Shown one piece after another: positions 7,776-15,988 of a DNA stretch of 20,595 nucleotides. Position 1 is the stretch's first letter. Each line of letters begins with the position of its first letter. The notes below the pieces were generated by a model. It was not told where the DNA came from, made no database searches, and saw only the letters and a list, made by a program, of their open reading frames with translations. The stretch is from Lachnospiraceae bacterium (GTDB lineage Bacteria; Bacillota; Clostridia; Lachnospirales; Lachnospiraceae): contig JAAVAG010000103.1 of assembly GCA_014804185.1 (NCBI GenBank), forward strand, positions 1-20,595, in the 5' to 3' direction. The position numbers were made by a program, and so were the translations under genes.

Positions 7776-7856
7776 CCGTGTTTTGGGGCAGAGAAGCGCG
7801 GGAAATGACAGGACGAAACGGTAAGGCAGAAAAAAGGTAAGAGAAGTAAAAAAGAG

Positions 7857-7897
7857 AAACGCTGTGCGGACGGTTTACCGGAGCACAGCGTTTTTTT
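7857..7897 (+). terminator. Intrinsic terminator ending the thrS operon
   Basis: AAACGCTGTGC (7857-7867) pairs with GCACAGCGTTT (7883-7893) over a 15-base loop, and the stem runs into seven Ts (7891-7897). This is the clearest terminator in the window. Confidence 0.92.
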
Positions 7898-7900
7898 AAA

Positions 7901-7937
7901 ACATAAGGATGGCACGCAGAGCGTGACATCCTTATGT
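7901..7937. repeat. Long near-perfect hairpin after the terminator
   Basis: The arms ACATAAGGATGGCACGC (7901-7917) and GCGTGACATCCTTATGT (7921-7937) form a 17-bp stem with one mismatch and a 3-base AGA loop. It starts 3 bases after the terminator T-run and is followed by TTTT. It may be a second, back-up terminator or a dispersed palindromic repeat. Confidence 0.75.
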
Positions 7938-7977
7938 TTTGCTGCCATGGCCGCTGACAGACCGCAAAACGGGGCGG

Positions 7978-8006
7978 TTGTAAATTAGCTGATAAACTGC
8001 TATACT
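7978..8006 (+). promoter_or_regulatory. Promoter of the LytTR regulator operon
   Basis: TTGTAA at 7978-7983 and TATACT at 8001-8006 are exactly 17 bases apart. The leader to the ATG at 8085 is about 70 bases. Together with the hairpins at 7857-7937 it accounts for most of the 309-base gap between the DUF1540 gene and the regulator. Confidence 0.65.
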
Positions 8007-8084
8007 ATAGGCGGCGGCAAATCAGAGGACCGGTGGTGGAAACGGAGAATTCTGATGCCGCAAGACGGAGAGGAGGAGAGGACG

Positions 8085-8831
8085 ATGCACTATTTGCCGT
8101 TAAAGATTGCGGTGTGCGAGGACGATGCGGCGCAGCGCAGGAGCCTGGAGCATCTGGTGGAGCATTGGGCGGAGGAAAAGGGCATGAAAATACGTCTGTC
8201 CGCCTATGTGGATTGCGAGTCCTTTCTGTTTGCCTGGGAGGAGCGGATGGATTTTGACCTGCTTTTGCTGGATATTGAACTGGGAGCGGGGATGGACGGA
8301 ATGGATCTGGCCAGACGAATCCGCGGAAAAGATGAAAGACTGGCGATTGTTTTTATCACGGGACTGCCGGAGTATATGAGCCAGGGATACGATGTGCGTG
8401 CACTGCATTTTCTGGTAAAGCCGGTGGAAGAGGGCAGGCTTCGGGAAGTTTTGGACAGGGCGCTGGAGAAGACGGAGAAAAAAGAGGATTTTCTGCTGCT
8501 GGAGAGCGGGGCGGAGACGGAAGTGATTCCCGTAAGCAGCATCCTTTACGTGGAGGCTTTTTCCCACATCTGTGATGTCTATGTGCTGGAGAACGGGAAA
8601 GCGGTGAGCAGGGAAGTGAGGATGGCCTTGAAAGAGATACAGGAAAAACTTCCGGCCTCTGATTTCTGCCGCTGCCACAGATCCTATCTGGTGCACTTGG
8701 CCTATGTCCGGAAAATCTGTAAAAATCAGGTGCTTCTGGAGCATGCGGACGCACTTCCGGTGAGTCGCGGAAAGGAAAAAGAACTGTACGGGGCGTTTCT
8801 GGCGTATCATAAGTCCGGAGACGCCGGATGA
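8085..8831 (+). CDS. LytTR-family response regulator
   Basis: A 248-residue cytoplasmic regulator. The receiver domain (5-125) has the acidic pair Asp13/Asp14, phospho-acceptor Asp63 in LLLDIEL, Thr92 and Lys112 in FLVKPVE, all as expected. The LytTR DNA-binding domain (about 145-245) has the ILYVEAFSH strand and the CHRSYLVHLAYVRKI segment. Such regulators (AgrA, VirR, ComE) bind paired direct repeats upstream of surface or peptide-export genes. The frame is open from ATG 8055, but I chose ATG 8085 because GAGGAGAGG lies just upstream and the receiver starts at the normal distance. It leads a run of closely spaced genes and probably regulates its own operon, which is an inference. Confidence 0.93.
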   Translation: MHYLPLKIAVCEDDAAQRRSLEHLVEHWAEEKGMKIRLSAYVDCESFLFAWEERMDFDLLLLDIELGAGMDGMDLARRIRGKDERLAIVFITGLPEYMSQGYDVRALHFLVKPVEEGRLREVLDRALEKTEKKEDFLLLESGAETEVIPVSSILYVEAFSHICDVYVLENGKAVSREVRMALKEIQEKLPASDFCRCHRSYLVHLAYVRKICKNQVLLEHADALPVSRGKEKELYGAFLAYHKSGDAG

Positions 8832-8844
8832 AAGAGGGACGGAA

Positions 8845-9513
8845 ATGGCTTTTCATAGATGGAGAATCTGGCGGCCTGCCGGCAGAAAGCAGGCCAGTCA
8901 GCGTGCAATGATGGAAAAGTATTGTGATGAGGTGGAAAATATGTACCGGCAGATGAGAGTCTGGCGGCACAACTATAAGAATCACCTTCAGGTGATGAAA
9001 GCGCATCTGGATATGGGGGAATATCAGGAACTTTCCGACTATATCACGCATCTGAACCAGGAACTGACGCAGATCGAGCAGATGATCAGAACGGGCAATG
9101 TGATGCTGGACGCCATTTTAAACAGCAAGATCTCGCTGGCCAGAACCAGGGGAATAGAAGTCAACGCAAAGGTTGTGCTCCCGCAGAAACTGTCCGTGAC
9201 GGAATATGATCTGTGTGTGATATTGGGTAATCTGCTGGACAATGCCATTGAGGGATGTGAGAGCCAGGCGGAGGGGGAGACACGGTTTATGCGCATTTAT
9301 ATCGGCGTCCTGAAAGAACAGCTGTATCTGTCCGTGACCAATTCCCACAGCATAAAGATCCGGAAAGAAAACGGGAGATACCGCTCCACCAAAGCGGCTG
9401 ACCGGGGACTGGGGGTACTGAGTATAGACCACATTGTCTCCGGGTATAAGGGATATGTGAACCGGCAGAATGACGATGCGGTATTTGCCACGGAGGTGCT
9501 GCTGCCGCTGTAG
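8845..9513 (+). CDS. GHKL histidine kinase lacking any membrane sensor
   Basis: A 222-residue kinase of the AgrC/CitA-like GHKL type. The phospho-acceptor box is RHNYKNHLQ, with His42. The N-box is NLLDN at 129-133, and a glycine-rich RGLG at 187-190 precedes SIDHIV. The family usually carries several N-terminal membrane helices. Here the protein starts with about 20 basic, non-hydrophobic residues, so it looks wholly cytoplasmic. A 5'-truncation is unlikely because the regulator ends only 13 bases upstream and an AGAGG-type Shine-Dalgarno precedes the ATG. It is the expected partner of the LytTR regulator. Its signal must come from a cytoplasmic ligand or a protein partner, and no separate sensor is visible. 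Confidence 0.9.
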   Translation: MAFHRWRIWRPAGRKQASQRAMMEKYCDEVENMYRQMRVWRHNYKNHLQVMKAHLDMGEYQELSDYITHLNQELTQIEQMIRTGNVMLDAILNSKISLARTRGIEVNAKVVLPQKLSVTEYDLCVILGNLLDNAIEGCESQAEGETRFMRIYIGVLKEQLYLSVTNSHSIKIRKENGRYRSTKAADRGLGVLSIDHIVSGYKGYVNRQNDDAVFATEVLLPL

Positions 9514-9532
9514 AAAAAACGGAGGGATATGA

Positions 9533-10456
9533 ATGGATCTGCAGAAGAAAATTCTGGAAAATATAAACCGCGTGTTTGTCGGCAAAGAAGATGTGGTGGA
9601 AAACCTGCTGATCTGTTTTCTGGCAGGGGGACATGTGCTTTTAGAGGACGTTCCGGGAGTGGGCAAGACCACGCTGGCGTGTGTGCTGGCGCAAAGTATG
9701 GAGTGCAGCTTCGGCAGGATCCAGTTTACGCCGGATACACTGCCCGGGGATGTGTCGGGGGTATCTGTCTATAATATGAAGACAGGCGAATTTGAGTACC
9801 GCGCGGGGGCCGTGATGCACCAGATTCTGCTGGCGGACGAGATTAACAGAACCTCCCCCAAGACCCAGGCCAGCCTGCTGGAGGCCATGGCGGAGGGGCA
9901 GGTGACGGTGGATGGGACGGTGCACAGACTGCCCCGGCCTTTTATGGTGATCGCTACCCAGAATCCGGTGGAATTTGTGGGGACCTATCCCCTGCCGGAG
10001 GCGCAGATGGACCGGTTCATGATGCGTCTGTCTGTAGGTTATCCGGGCCGCGAGGAGGAGATCCGCATGTCCGAGCAGTTCCTGCGGGGAGAGACGCCGG
10101 ATACGGCGGAGCCGGTATGCGGGGCGGAAGATGTGCTGCGGCTCAGAGAAGACGTGTGCAAAGTTACCGTGACAAAAGCGATGCTGGGCTATATGGAAGA
10201 TATGGTAGCACTGACCCGGCAGGAACCGCGGTTTGTTCTGGGAGCAAGCCCCAGGGCGATGCTGGCGCTCATACGCGCCTCCCAGGGCAGGGCCTTTCTG
10301 TCAGGGCGGGATTTTGTAAAGCCGGATGATGTAAAAGCCGTTGCCAGCCTGGTTTTGCTGCACAGACTGGTGCTGACCTCCGAGGCGAGGATCAAAAAGG
10401 AAAATGCGGCTGCAATTCTGAAAAGTCTGATTCTGAAGGTGAAAATTCCAATGTAA
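9533..10456 (+). CDS. MoxR-family AAA+ ATPase
   Basis: A 307-residue AAA_3 ATPase. Walker A is EDVPGVGKT (38-46), Walker B ILLADE (98-103) continues into INRTSPKTQASLLEAM, sensor 1 is ATQNP (141-145), and the PEAQMDRF segment (155-162) carries the conserved Arg. MoxR proteins act as chaperone-like ATPases and are commonly encoded next to DUF58 and transglutaminase genes, exactly as here. The ATG has GGAGG 7 bases upstream and lies 19 bases after the kinase gene. Length and all ATPase motifs are normal, so it is probably active. The client protein is unknown, but the next two gene products are the obvious candidates. Confidence 0.95.
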   Translation: MDLQKKILENINRVFVGKEDVVENLLICFLAGGHVLLEDVPGVGKTTLACVLAQSMECSFGRIQFTPDTLPGDVSGVSVYNMKTGEFEYRAGAVMHQILLADEINRTSPKTQASLLEAMAEGQVTVDGTVHRLPRPFMVIATQNPVEFVGTYPLPEAQMDRFMMRLSVGYPGREEEIRMSEQFLRGETPDTAEPVCGAEDVLRLREDVCKVTVTKAMLGYMEDMVALTRQEPRFVLGASPRAMLALIRASQGRAFLSGRDFVKPDDVKAVASLVLLHRLVLTSEARIKKENAAAILKSLILKVKIPM

Positions 10457-10506
10457 TCGATATGACAATATAAGTGCGCGCCGCAGCGCACAGATGGGAA
10501 TAAAGT

Positions 10507-11670
10507 ATGAAAAGACGCAGATGTATTTTTGCAGGGCTTTGGATTTTGTCGCTGGCTGCAGTGAGTTTTTACGGCGGCGCGGTCAGCTATGGGATGTTTT
10601 TTGCGATGACACTGCTGCCGGTAATTTCGCTGCTCTATATCGCGTGCGTCTCCGTCAGGTTTAAAATTTATCAGGAACTGGGAAACAGAAGTATGGTGTG
10701 CGGACAGCCGGAGCCATACTTTTTTGTGCTGCAGAATGAGGATTATTTTGCCTTTGCCAGTGTCAGCGTCAGTTTTTTTTCCGACTTTTCATGGATAGAG
10801 GGACTTCCGGAAAATGCGGAGCATATGCTGCTGCCCGGGGACAAATTCGCCTATGAGACGAAACTTACATGCAAATACCGGGGAGAATATGAGGTGGGAG
10901 TCAAAGAGACTGCGGTGACGGACTTTTTTCGGCTGTTTTGTGTGAAATACGCCTCCCCGGGCAGGATCAAGGCGCTGGTTCTGCCCCGGATCGTGCGGCT
11001 TACCGGCCTGCAGGGGATTTTGGACATTCCGGCGCTTTTACAGCGGGAAAATATGGCCGGAACGGAACCTGATATTGCCGTGCGGGATTATGCGGAGGGG
11101 GACAGTCTGAATCAGATTCACTGGAAAGCCACGGCACGGGAGGGGAAACTCAAGATCAGGGTCAGAAAGGGAGAAGAAAAGAGCGGAATCGCAGTTTTGT
11201 GCGAGACAAAGCGCTTCGGCAAAAAGCCCATGGAATATCTGCCTCTGGAGAATAAACTGTTGGAGGCGCTGCTGGCACTGGGGTTTTTCTTTGCCGAAAA
11301 GAGTATGGGGATCTCCCTGTTTTACGGACAAAAGGGCCTGACAGAACAATATATTCGGGGAATCGAGGACTACGAGGCGTTCTATGGGCAGACAGCGGGG
11401 CTGGTGTTTGATGAAGAGGAGAACTTTCAGCAGACGCTGGAGAGCGCCATGTCCCAGGGAAAACTGGCGGAAAGCAGGCTGGTGTTTTGTGTGCTTCATG
11501 AATTAAACGCCGACATTCTGGCAGCGGCAGAGAGACTGGAGACGGCGGGATCTTTCGTTGTGATCTATGTGATTTCGGATCAGGAGCAGGAATTTTATGT
11601 CAGGCAGAGCAGTCAGCGGAGGAAGATTATTGCCATTTCCGTGGACGCCGAACTTGAGGGGAGGATGTGA
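10507..11670 (+). CDS. DUF58 domain membrane protein
   Basis: A 387-residue protein with two adjacent N-terminal hydrophobic segments (about 8-28 and 29-49) and a large domain containing the DUF58 signature RDYAEGDSLNQIHWKATA (193-210), which continues to about residue 222. DUF58 proteins accompany MoxR ATPases and carry a degenerate von Willebrand-like fold. They are linked to cell-envelope functions but have no defined activity. The 50-base gap before it holds a small 6-bp hairpin, GTGCGC at 10474-10479 with GCGCAC at 10486-10491. Its Shine-Dalgarno (GGGAA) is weak. It ends 4 bases before the transglutaminase start, so the two are probably made together. Confidence 0.92.
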   Translation: MKRRRCIFAGLWILSLAAVSFYGGAVSYGMFFAMTLLPVISLLYIACVSVRFKIYQELGNRSMVCGQPEPYFFVLQNEDYFAFASVSVSFFSDFSWIEGLPENAEHMLLPGDKFAYETKLTCKYRGEYEVGVKETAVTDFFRLFCVKYASPGRIKALVLPRIVRLTGLQGILDIPALLQRENMAGTEPDIAVRDYAEGDSLNQIHWKATAREGKLKIRVRKGEEKSGIAVLCETKRFGKKPMEYLPLENKLLEALLALGFFFAEKSMGISLFYGQKGLTEQYIRGIEDYEAFYGQTAGLVFDEEENFQQTLESAMSQGKLAESRLVFCVLHELNADILAAAERLETAGSFVVIYVISDQEQEFYVRQSSQRRKIIAISVDAELEGRM

Positions 11671-11674
11671 CGGG

Positions 11675-14026
11675 ATGAGAGAAAGACTTCGTCTGCATGA
11701 AAACGTGATCTGCCGGGGAATATATGGGGGGCTTTTGCTTTACGCGGTGCTGACCGGTACATGGAGCCTGTCCGGCATGGGGGAGACGGAGGGGATACAT
11801 GCCGCCGCGGCGCTTGTGTCGCTGGGAGTGCTGGCCGCCGCATCGCTGCTGCCCGTCAGGGGACGCCTGCTCGTGTTTTTGTCCGTGGCGGTGAGTCTGA
11901 CTGTGGTAATCGCCGCGGCCGGGATGGAAAATGCCGCCGCTTTCCTGCAGGCAGGGGTGGGATGGCTGACGGGAGACGGAGGGGAACTGCCGCAGGGATG
12001 GACGTCCTGCTATGAACTGCTGCTGGTGGTATGTCTGGCCGTGCTCTGTTGGAGTGCGGAGTGTTTTCTGGAGAAGTTTCCTGCCATCAGACCGGCGGTG
12101 GCTTTCCTGCTGGCGGCCGTCCTGACTGCCTGCCTGTTTCTCCGGGAAGATCCCGGACACAGGTCCGTAGTGTGTGCCATCGGCTATATTGCGGCGGCCT
12201 GTGCGGAATGGACGCAGGGACGCTGGAAAAAGGTGCAGAGAGGCGGGAGACAGTCGTACATGCTCCGAATCATGCCATTTCTGCTGATCTATGTGATGTT
12301 TATGTCGCTTATGCCAATGTCTGAAAGTCCTTATGAGTGGCAGTGGGCCCAAAATATTTACGCCCGGATGCGGGAGAGGGTTTTGCTGTTCGCACAGAGC
12401 ATCAAGTGGGGAGAGAGGGAAGGATTTGACGAGGGACTGGCCGGTTTTTCTTCTTCCGGCGCGCTGCGGGGCAGCGTGGAAGAAAATCCCCGGGAAGTGA
12501 TGACGGTGGAGATGCGCAGCGGTGCGATGACAAATGTGTATCTGACAGGGAGAGTGTACGATTCCTTTGACGGCAGACGGTGGAAGCAGACATATCCCGG
12601 GCAGTTCTGGGATCCATTTTGGGACGCGGAGGAGACTTCGCAGGCGGTCAATGGCTATAACGGTGAATATCGGCTGGATTATCTGCGTGAGAATGTGCTG
12701 CGGATACGATTCAGGGATTTTCATACCGCCTGCCTGTTTGCGCCGCTGAAAACCACAGCCATACAAAGCGGAGGGAAAAAGCCGGATTATGTTCCGCAGG
12801 GCGGTGACCTGCGCTGGAGCGTGCAGCAGGGATATGGGACGGAATACGAGGTTCGCTATTATCGGATGAACACCGGTAAAGAAGCCTTTGACCGGTTTCT
12901 GGAGGAGGTTCAAAGGCAGGAAAAAGAGGAGCGGGAGTCATGGAAAGGGCAGGAACCCGCTTATGACTCCGGATATGTCAGGGAAATCTATGAAAATTAT
13001 CTGGGGGAAATCGTGCTCTCCGACAGGGTGCGGGCATACCTGGATGAGATCACGGAGGGTGCGGAGACGGACGTGCAGAAGCTGAGAGCCATCGAGCGGG
13101 AACTGTCCTCATACGCTTACACAAAAACGCCGGGAGAACTGCCCGGTCAGATTTCGGATGCGGGAGGGTTTCTGGATTATTTTCTGCTGGAGAGCAGGAG
13201 CGGCTACTGCAGTTACTTTGCCACCGCCTTTGTACTGCTGGCCCGGGCGGAGGGCATTCCCGCGCGGTACGTGCAGGGGTTCTGTGTGCCCGTGTGGGAG
13301 AGAGGCGAGGTCAGCGTGTATTCCGATATGGCGCATGCGTGGCCGGAGGCGTATATCCGGGGCGTGGGATGGATTCCTTTCGAGCCTACTCCCGGATATA
13401 CCGCGCTGCGCCATATCTCGTGGAATATGGCGCAGGAATCTGACCGGAGCCCGGACCCGGATGAGCAGACCGAGGACCGGGGAGACGAGGGGCAGGAAGA
13501 ATTCTGGCAGCAGGAAATGCAGGCGCAGGAGACAGAAACCACGAAGAGCGCGGAGTGGGTCATCGGCAGATATGCGCGCTTTCTGCTGCGGTTTGTGGTG
13601 CTGACAGTTCTGATCCTGGTCGGCGGAGTGCTGCTGATGGATTTGGTGTGGTACAGGCGGCAGTATCAGAGAATGTCCGTGGGGGATAAATTCCGAAAGA
13701 AAGTATGGGAAAATCTGCTGATTCTTTCCTGGCTGGGCATCAGGAGGGAGGAGGGAGAGACGCTGCAGGAACTGCGGGAGAGAGCGGAGAATACCCTGCA
13801 GGGTATCCCGGGGAATGCTTCCGGGGATTTTTCCCTGGGTTTTTTGGAAAATTATGAAAAAATTCTGTACGGCGGAGCAAACGCCGGGGAGGAAATGCTG
13901 GAGGAGGCAAAAGCGGAAGAGCGGCTGCTGCTTTGCAGCCTGAAAGGAGAGCGGAAGAGGACATACATTTTTTACTGGATCAGATGGTATCTGCATTGTC
14001 ATTCACGTTCTGGGAAATACAATTGA
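11675..14026 (+). CDS. Membrane transglutaminase-like protein with DUF4129-like tail (TgpA type)
   Basis: A 783-residue protein. The N-terminus holds a bundle of about six hydrophobic segments (15-215), followed by an extracytoplasmic region. Its transglutaminase core has Cys512 in SRSGYCSYFATAF and His554 in MAHAWPEAY. The third catalytic position is Glu570 in WIPFEPTPG, where many homologues have Asp. A Glu/Gln-rich linker (588-622), one more membrane helix (632-657) and a cytoplasmic DUF4129-like domain (about 665-755, with EGETLQELRERA) complete the TgpA layout. Such proteins are thought to act on cell-wall or surface proteins, and the substrate is unknown. The frame is open from 11597, but the ATG at 11675 has GGGGAGG about 10 bases upstream and avoids the DUF58 overlap. 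Confidence 0.92.
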   Translation: MRERLRLHENVICRGIYGGLLLYAVLTGTWSLSGMGETEGIHAAAALVSLGVLAAASLLPVRGRLLVFLSVAVSLTVVIAAAGMENAAAFLQAGVGWLTGDGGELPQGWTSCYELLLVVCLAVLCWSAECFLEKFPAIRPAVAFLLAAVLTACLFLREDPGHRSVVCAIGYIAAACAEWTQGRWKKVQRGGRQSYMLRIMPFLLIYVMFMSLMPMSESPYEWQWAQNIYARMRERVLLFAQSIKWGEREGFDEGLAGFSSSGALRGSVEENPREVMTVEMRSGAMTNVYLTGRVYDSFDGRRWKQTYPGQFWDPFWDAEETSQAVNGYNGEYRLDYLRENVLRIRFRDFHTACLFAPLKTTAIQSGGKKPDYVPQGGDLRWSVQQGYGTEYEVRYYRMNTGKEAFDRFLEEVQRQEKEERESWKGQEPAYDSGYVREIYENYLGEIVLSDRVRAYLDEITEGAETDVQKLRAIERELSSYAYTKTPGELPGQISDAGGFLDYFLLESRSGYCSYFATAFVLLARAEGIPARYVQGFCVPVWERGEVSVYSDMAHAWPEAYIRGVGWIPFEPTPGYTALRHISWNMAQESDRSPDPDEQTEDRGDEGQEEFWQQEMQAQETETTKSAEWVIGRYARFLLRFVVLTVLILVGGVLLMDLVWYRRQYQRMSVGDKFRKKVWENLLILSWLGIRREEGETLQELRERAENTLQGIPGNASGDFSLGFLENYEKILYGGANAGEEMLEEAKAEERLLLCSLKGERKRTYIFYWIRWYLHCHSRSGKYN

Positions 14027-14033
14027 GGTAAAA

Positions 14034-14111
14034 ATGCGCCGCAGAAGAAAAAAATATGATACGGTACAGGCAGCTGATATGAAACATGAAGTAAAGGAGA
14101 GAGGTCTATGA
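14034..14111 (+). CDS. Possible 25-codon basic micro-ORF between transglutaminase and ABC genes
   Basis: The ATG at 14034 has a GAGG (14025-14028) 5 bases upstream, overlapping the transglutaminase stop. It opens a 25-residue frame starting MRRRRKKYDT and ending KERGL. Its TGA at 14109-14111 overlaps the ABC transporter ATG at 14108 in an ATGA. It thus fills the otherwise empty 81-base gap and would couple translation of the two larger genes. No family is recognisable in so short a peptide. It may be a coupling leader, a small regulatory peptide or chance. Its start context is at least as good as that of several real genes here. Confidence 0.4.
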   Translation: MRRRRKKYDTVQAADMKHEVKERGL

Positions 14112-15988
14112 ACAAAAAGAAAAAAGAGGAGCGGCGGGAAGACAGCATTCTCCGGAACTATTGCTACCTGTACCGGATCTGGATCCGTCATAATCCGCGA
14201 AATCTGATTTATCTGATCATGGCCGTTGCCGGTGCTGTAGCAACCACTTACGTGTATGTGTTTATCCCCAAGCTGGCGGTTGAACTGGTGCTGGAGCAGG
14301 CCGGGCTGTGGCGGCTGGTGGGGACTCTGGCGGCGGCAGGGCTGGGCGCCGAAGTGTTGAACCTGATGTGCACAAGCGGATATTCCCTGATGAATGTGCC
14401 GGGGCACAGGCTGAGGCATGTGCTGCAGGGAAAGATTCTGGAAAAAATATGCCATACCGCTTACAGCGACCTGGAGGATCCGGATTATAAACTGATGGTA
14501 GAGCGTTCCAAGCATCTGTACTGGCACTGGGACAGGGATGTGAGGGCATGTATTGAGATGTCCGCCATGTTTATGGAACATCTGATCGGCCTGCTGCTGG
14601 CCTCCGGAATCCTTGCCATGCTGCATCCGGCCGTAGTGGCAGTGATGCTTCTGGGAGCCTGGCTGCAGTACCGGGCGGAACGCTGGGACGTGGCATGGGG
14701 AAAGAAACACAGGGATCTGTGGCAGCCCACGGAGCGCAAGATCGATTATATTACAGGCAAGGTCATGGATTTTTCCTACGCCAAGGATGTGAGGCTGTAT
14801 GCGGCCCATCGCTGGCTGCTGCCAAAGTATGCGGACTTTATGCAGGAAAGACGCAGCTGGAACGGAAAGGCTCTGCGCCACAACCTGAAAGCGCTGGGGG
14901 CAAGCCGGATCGTAGAACTGATCAAACAGGCGGCCGTATACGGCTTTCTGGTTCGCGGAGTGCTGGCAGGGAGCATTGGGGCGGACGACTTCATGTTATA
15001 TGTAGGACTGGCCGTGCAGATGAGCAATATGCTGTCCTCGATAGCGGGGGAACTGCGGCAGCTGAAAGAATCCGTGCTGTCCATCTCGGATTACAGAAAG
15101 ATGCTAAAGCGAAAAGATTCCACGGCCCGGGAGGAGGGGCAGACGCCGGTGCTGGAGCCGGGGCGGACGCCTGAGGTTGCTTTCTCCCATGTGTCTTTTA
15201 CTTACGCGGGGGCGGAGAGAGCAGCCCTGCAGGATATTGACTTTACCATGCGGCCGGGGGAAAAGGTCGCGCTGGTGGGCCTAAACGGCGCGGGAAAGAC
15301 CACACTGGTCAAACTGCTGTGCGGCATGTATGAGCCCACTGAGGGAGAGATCCTGGTGGATGGTCATCCGTCCACAAAGTGGGATCTGGAATCCTGGTAC
15401 GGCCTGTTCTCCGCAGTGTTTCAGGATGTGCAGGTGCTGCCCGCTACAGTGGCGGAAAATGTGGCTGCCTGCCCGTCGGAGGAGATGGACAGAGAGCGGG
15501 TACGGGAGTGCCTTGAGCGGGCCGGATTGTGGGAGACGGTGGAAAAGCTGCCGAAAGGGATGGACACCTGCCTGCGGAAAGAGATGTTCCGGGACGGGGT
15601 GAACCTGTCCGGCGGAGAGACGCAGAAGCTGCTGCTGGCCCGGGCGGTCTATCGGGAGGCGCCACTGCTGATTCTGGACGAACCCACCGCCGCTCTGGAT
15701 GCCATCGCCGAGAACCAGATGTATCTGCGCTACAGTGAACTGACAAAGGGGAAGACCTCTGTATTTATCTCACACAGGCTCTCAAGCACCCGTTTCTGTG
15801 ACAGGATCCTGATGCTGGAAAACGGACGGATCGTGGAGGAGGGCAGCCATGATCAGCTGATGGCGAAAAAGGGACGTTATTACAACTTGTTCCAGGTGCA
15901 GAGCCATTATTATCAGAACGACAGGAACACGGAATTTACGTCCGAAATGGATCCGGAATGGGAGGTGAGCGGCTATGTCAGCGAATAG
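14108..15988 (+). CDS. ABC exporter half-transporter 1 (membrane plus ATPase)
   Basis: A 626-residue half-transporter. An N-terminal membrane domain (about 30-310) is fused to a nucleotide-binding domain (355-600). The latter has Walker A GLNGAGKTT (391-399), Gln439 in VFQD, signature LSGGE (500-504), Walker B LLILDE (520-525), D-loop ALDA and His556 in ISHRLS. There is no C39 peptidase domain and no signal peptide. The ATG has AAAGGAGAGAGG just upstream. The gene overlaps the next by 14 bases, so the two half-transporters probably form a heterodimer. The catalytic motifs look complete. The substrate cannot be read from the sequence. Linkage to the transglutaminase module suggests a surface-related cargo, but this is inference. 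Confidence 0.94.
   Translation: MNKKKKEERREDSILRNYCYLYRIWIRHNPRNLIYLIMAVAGAVATTYVYVFIPKLAVELVLEQAGLWRLVGTLAAAGLGAEVLNLMCTSGYSLMNVPGHRLRHVLQGKILEKICHTAYSDLEDPDYKLMVERSKHLYWHWDRDVRACIEMSAMFMEHLIGLLLASGILAMLHPAVVAVMLLGAWLQYRAERWDVAWGKKHRDLWQPTERKIDYITGKVMDFSYAKDVRLYAAHRWLLPKYADFMQERRSWNGKALRHNLKALGASRIVELIKQAAVYGFLVRGVLAGSIGADDFMLYVGLAVQMSNMLSSIAGELRQLKESVLSISDYRKMLKRKDSTAREEGQTPVLEPGRTPEVAFSHVSFTYAGAERAALQDIDFTMRPGEKVALVGLNGAGKTTLVKLLCGMYEPTEGEILVDGHPSTKWDLESWYGLFSAVFQDVQVLPATVAENVAACPSEEMDRERVRECLERAGLWETVEKLPKGMDTCLRKEMFRDGVNLSGGETQKLLLARAVYREAPLLILDEPTAALDAIAENQMYLRYSELTKGKTSVFISHRLSSTRFCDRILMLENGRIVEEGSHDQLMAKKGRYYNLFQVQSHYYQNDRNTEFTSEMDPEWEVSGYVSE

Noticed and set aside
7938..7990. LytTR-type direct-repeat binding sites upstream of the regulator promoter
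   Set aside because: A GCGGTTGTA-like word is present once, but no second copy at the usual spacing was found, so self-regulation stays an inference.
10474..10491. Six-pair hairpin between the moxR-like and DUF58 genes as a terminator
   Set aside because: The stem is short and has no T-run; it is at most a processing or attenuation stem.
11627..12913. A 428-codon minus-strand reading frame
   Set aside because: It lies wholly inside the N-terminal half of the transglutaminase gene, has no recognisable motif, and is low-complexity (His, Pro, Gln and Arg rich), as expected for the antisense of a GC-rich gene.
14003..14881. A 292-codon minus-strand reading frame opposite the first ABC gene
   Set aside because: It is antisense to the membrane domain and covers the micro-ORF and Shine-Dalgarno; its composition is His/Gln-rich without a family match.
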